Assembly (NCBI GenBank): GCA_036844705.1
Contig: DAIUFH010000025.1
Span: 1 to 26,892 of the forward strand
Length of the DNA: 26,892 nucleotides
Source of the DNA: DAIUFH01 sp036844705
Lineage (GTDB): Bacteria; Bacillota; Clostridia; Tissierellales; Tissierellaceae
Direction of reading: 5' to 3'
A program made the translations under genes and the position numbers. Below are positions 25,296 to 26,892 of the stretch, piece after piece. The notes under the pieces are model-generated. The model saw only the letters and a program-made list of their open reading frames with translations. It did no database searches and was not told where the DNA came from. Within the stretch, counting starts at the first letter, position 1; each line of letters begins with the position of its first letter.

Positions 25296-25332
25296 AGCGA
25301 AGAATCTAGGGTTTGACCCGAGATTCTTCGCT
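25296..25332. repeat. Palindromic intergenic repeat, copy 1
   Basis: Sixteen-base arms at 25296-25311 and 25317-25332 (AGCGAAGAATCT-A/C-GGG) pair with one mismatch around TTTGA. It lies between the converging hutH and the OsmC-like gene. The arm CCCGAGATTCTTCGCT recurs in altered form after rnz at 26831. The shape resembles the AGATTCTTCGCT...CTCAGAATGACA elements common in clostridial intergenic DNA. It might also block read-through in both directions, but has no T-tract. Confidence 0.75.
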
Positions 25333-25379
25333 AGTAAAGAAATGCTATTTGTCTTAGTACGACAGTGTAAATGGTTTTT

Positions 25380-25796
25380 TTAATACTCTAAAATAATCTC
25401 ATAGGTAATTGGGACTGCTTTTGATAGCATTGCAGAAACTCCGCAGTATTTTTCTTGTGATAATTCTACTGCACGTTGTATTTTATCAAGAGGTAAGTCT
25501 TTTCCCTTAAATCTATAATTTAATTTAATATATTTGTATACCTTAGGGTCCTCATCAACAACGTCAGCCTCTACATCAATATTTACATCCTCCAATTCAA
25601 CCTTCATCTTATTTAAAATCATCATTACATCAATCCCTGTACATCCAATAAGACCAGCAAGTAACAAGGTTTTAGGTCTATATCCTAAATCGTCTCCACC
25701 GTTTTCTACAGAAGTATCGGTGATTAACTTATGACCGTTTATGTCCATTTCAAATGCCATTTTTCCAACTAATTTTCCATTTAGACTTGTAACCAT
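25380..25796 (-). CDS. OsmC/Ohr-family protein
   Basis: A 138-residue cytoplasmic protein of the OsmC fold, a family of thiol peroxidases acting on organic hydroperoxides. The two conserved cysteines are Cys52 in GLIGCTGIDVMMIL and Cys118 in QEKYCGVSAML. It resembles the YhfA-like OsmC group, whose substrates are less clear than those of Ohr; the peroxidase-activating Arg of Ohr is not evident. The ATG at 25796 follows AGGAGGAATA on the minus strand. It converges with hutH and diverges from rnz, and no functional link with the histidine genes is visible. Confidence 0.9.
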   Translation of the reverse strand: MVTSLNGKLVGKMAFEMDINGHKLITDTSVENGGDDLGYRPKTLLLAGLIGCTGIDVMMILNKMKVELEDVNIDVEADVVDEDPKVYKYIKLNYRFKGKDLPLDKIQRAVELSQEKYCGVSAMLSKAVPITYEIILEY

Positions 25797-25928
25797 ATTA
25801 TATTCCTCCTAATTTTAATTCTAATAATATTATTTATACCCTTTTATAATATCATAATATAATGTAGAATTTAAAAAAGGATACAATAAGCAAGAAGAAA
25901 TTATATTAACTGGGATTAGGGTGATTTT
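25797..25928. promoter_or_regulatory. Divergent intergenic region between the OsmC-like gene and rnz
   Basis: This AT-rich stretch holds two TATAAT-like -10 candidates for rnz (25845-25850 and 25858-25863), neither with a clear -35, and the ribosome sites of both genes. No operator-like repeat stands out. Confidence 0.3.
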
Positions 25929-26828
25929 ATGATAGATATTACACTTTTAGGAACAGGTGGAGGTATGCCAATGCCGAATCGATTTTTATCTTCTATGACA
26001 ATTAATTATCAAGGCGAAAAGCTTCTCATTGATTGTGGTGAGGGCACACAAGTTGCAATGAGAATGGTCAAAACTGGATTTAAAGCAATTAGTACCATAT
26101 GTATAACTCATGTACATGGCGACCATATATTTGGATTGCCAGGACTCTTGTCTACTATAGGAAATAGTAATAGAACTGAACCGATAACAATTATAGGTCC
26201 TAAAGGTATATGGAAAGTTTTAGAGGGGTTATTAGTATCATTACCATATCTTCCTTATGAGATAAATATATTAGAAGCTCCAACTTATTTAAAATCAGAT
26301 AACCTTGAAATTAGAACAACCGAACTAGATCATTCAGCGCCATGCCTTGGGTATAGTTTTTATTTTAAAAGAGCGCCAAAATTTATGCCTGAAAAGGCAG
26401 AAGCCAACAATATTCCTAAATTATTCTGGAACAAGCTTCAAAAAGGTGAAGTTATAGAACATAAAGGTAGAATACTTACTCCGGATATGGTATTAGGACA
26501 GGATAGGAGAGGTATTAAAATATGTATTATAACAGATACACGACCGGTTGATACAATTCCTGAATTTATTAGTGATAGTGATTTATTTATATGTGAAGGA
26601 ACCTATGGATCTAATGAGGATATAGAGAAGGCTATTAAAAATAAGCATATGACATTTCAAGAAGCTTCTGAATTAGCTAAGAAGGGTCATGTGAAAGAGC
26701 TTTTGCTAACCCATTTTAGTCCAGCAATAGAAGACCCTGAATTATGTTTACAAAATGCCACGAATATATTTGAGAATACAGTCATAGGATACGATGGTTT
26801 AACTAAGACAATATCCTATTCAGAATAA
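25929..26828 (+). CDS. rnz: Ribonuclease Z (tRNA 3' endonuclease)
   Basis: A 299-residue metallo-beta-lactamase-fold nuclease that trims the 3' ends of tRNA precursors lacking an encoded CCA. Visible are the N-terminal GTGGGMPMPNRFLSSM, the zinc motif THVHGDH at residues 60-66 (His61, His63, Asp65, His66), ELDHSAPCLGY, the metal-bridging Asp in ITDTRP and the C-terminal LLTHFSP. The length matches the short bacterial RNase Z (about 305). The ATG at 25929 follows AGGGTGAT. It is a housekeeping gene with its own upstream region, and marks the right-hand edge of the catabolic cluster. No intrinsic terminator is seen downstream. Confidence 0.93.
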   Translation: MIDITLLGTGGGMPMPNRFLSSMTINYQGEKLLIDCGEGTQVAMRMVKTGFKAISTICITHVHGDHIFGLPGLLSTIGNSNRTEPITIIGPKGIWKVLEGLLVSLPYLPYEINILEAPTYLKSDNLEIRTTELDHSAPCLGYSFYFKRAPKFMPEKAEANNIPKLFWNKLQKGEVIEHKGRILTPDMVLGQDRRGIKICIITDTRPVDTIPEFISDSDLFICEGTYGSNEDIEKAIKNKHMTFQEASELAKKGHVKELLLTHFSPAIEDPELCLQNATNIFENTVIGYDGLTKTISYSE

Positions 26829-26830
26829 AA

Positions 26831-26860
26831 CCCGAGATCCTTGCTATGCTCAGGATGACA
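26831..26860. repeat. Intergenic repeat, copy 2
   Basis: Begins CCCGAGATCCTTGCT, close to the right arm of copy 1 (CCCGAGATTCTTCGCT), and continues to CTCAGGATGACA. ATCCT and AGGAT form a short hairpin around GCTATGC. The CTCAGGATGACA ending is characteristic of a dispersed element of clostridial genomes. Confidence 0.65.
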
Positions 26861-26873
26861 AGAGTGAGATAGT

Positions 26874-26892
26874 TAAGAACTAAGAACTAAGA
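26874..26892. repeat. Short tandem repeat at the window edge
   Basis: TAAGAAC occurs twice in tandem (26874-26880 and 26881-26887) and continues as TAAGA to the end of the window. It may go on beyond the edge; its meaning is unknown. Confidence 0.5.

Overview
The base composition (AT-rich), strong AAGGAGGTGAT-type ribosome binding sites, TTG and GTG starts and gene families (PadR, YtrA-type GntR, RocR-like sigma-54 activator, BCCT carrier) point to an anaerobic low-GC Firmicute of the Clostridia/Tissierellales kind. I cannot name the species. I see no rRNA, tRNA, CRISPR array, phage gene or transposase.

Layout. (1) 157-1846, minus strand: a PadR regulator and an FtsW/RodA-like membrane protein behind a dyad-rich operator. 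(2) 2009-3839: a YtrA-type GntR regulator with an ABC ATPase and permease. (3) 4028-6332: an HD-domain phosphohydrolase, then a PAS/AAA+/Fis activator of sigma-54 polymerase. (4) 6337-9887: hutI and hutU behind two matching palindromes and a clear -24/-12 promoter. (5) 10020-12917: a large SARP/STAND-type regulator with TPR repeats. (6) 13035-19725: a three-subunit molybdenum hydroxylase, a histidine ammonia-lyase (HAL) homologue lacking the MIO tripeptide, and a BCCT betaine-type carrier, all closely spaced. (7) 19825-21336: a second HAL homologue, also without the MIO tripeptide. (8) 21413-23479: a dCache chemoreceptor. (9) 23703-25232: an orthodox hutH with its own promoter. (10) 25380-26828: an OsmC-like protein (minus) and ribonuclease Z (plus).

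How it may work together. HutH, HutU and HutI would take histidine through urocanate and imidazolonepropionate to formiminoglutamate; the last step is not in this window. The most interesting part is regions 6-7. Two full-length HAL paralogues have lost Ala-Ser-Gly (now Glu-Ala-Asp and Tyr-Leu-Ser) and the HAL Asn195 and Tyr280 equivalents. They keep the Ser/Thr-His specificity pair typical of imidazole substrates and the carboxylate-binding Arg. They flank a carrier of the quaternary-ammonium family. This fits lyases that expel trimethylamine, which is a good leaving group and needs no MIO, from histidine betaines (hercynine, ergothioneine). The known precedent is ergothionase. The molybdenum hydroxylase lacks the residues that bind xanthine, so it may process a product of the same route. 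This assignment is inference; the residue observations are direct.
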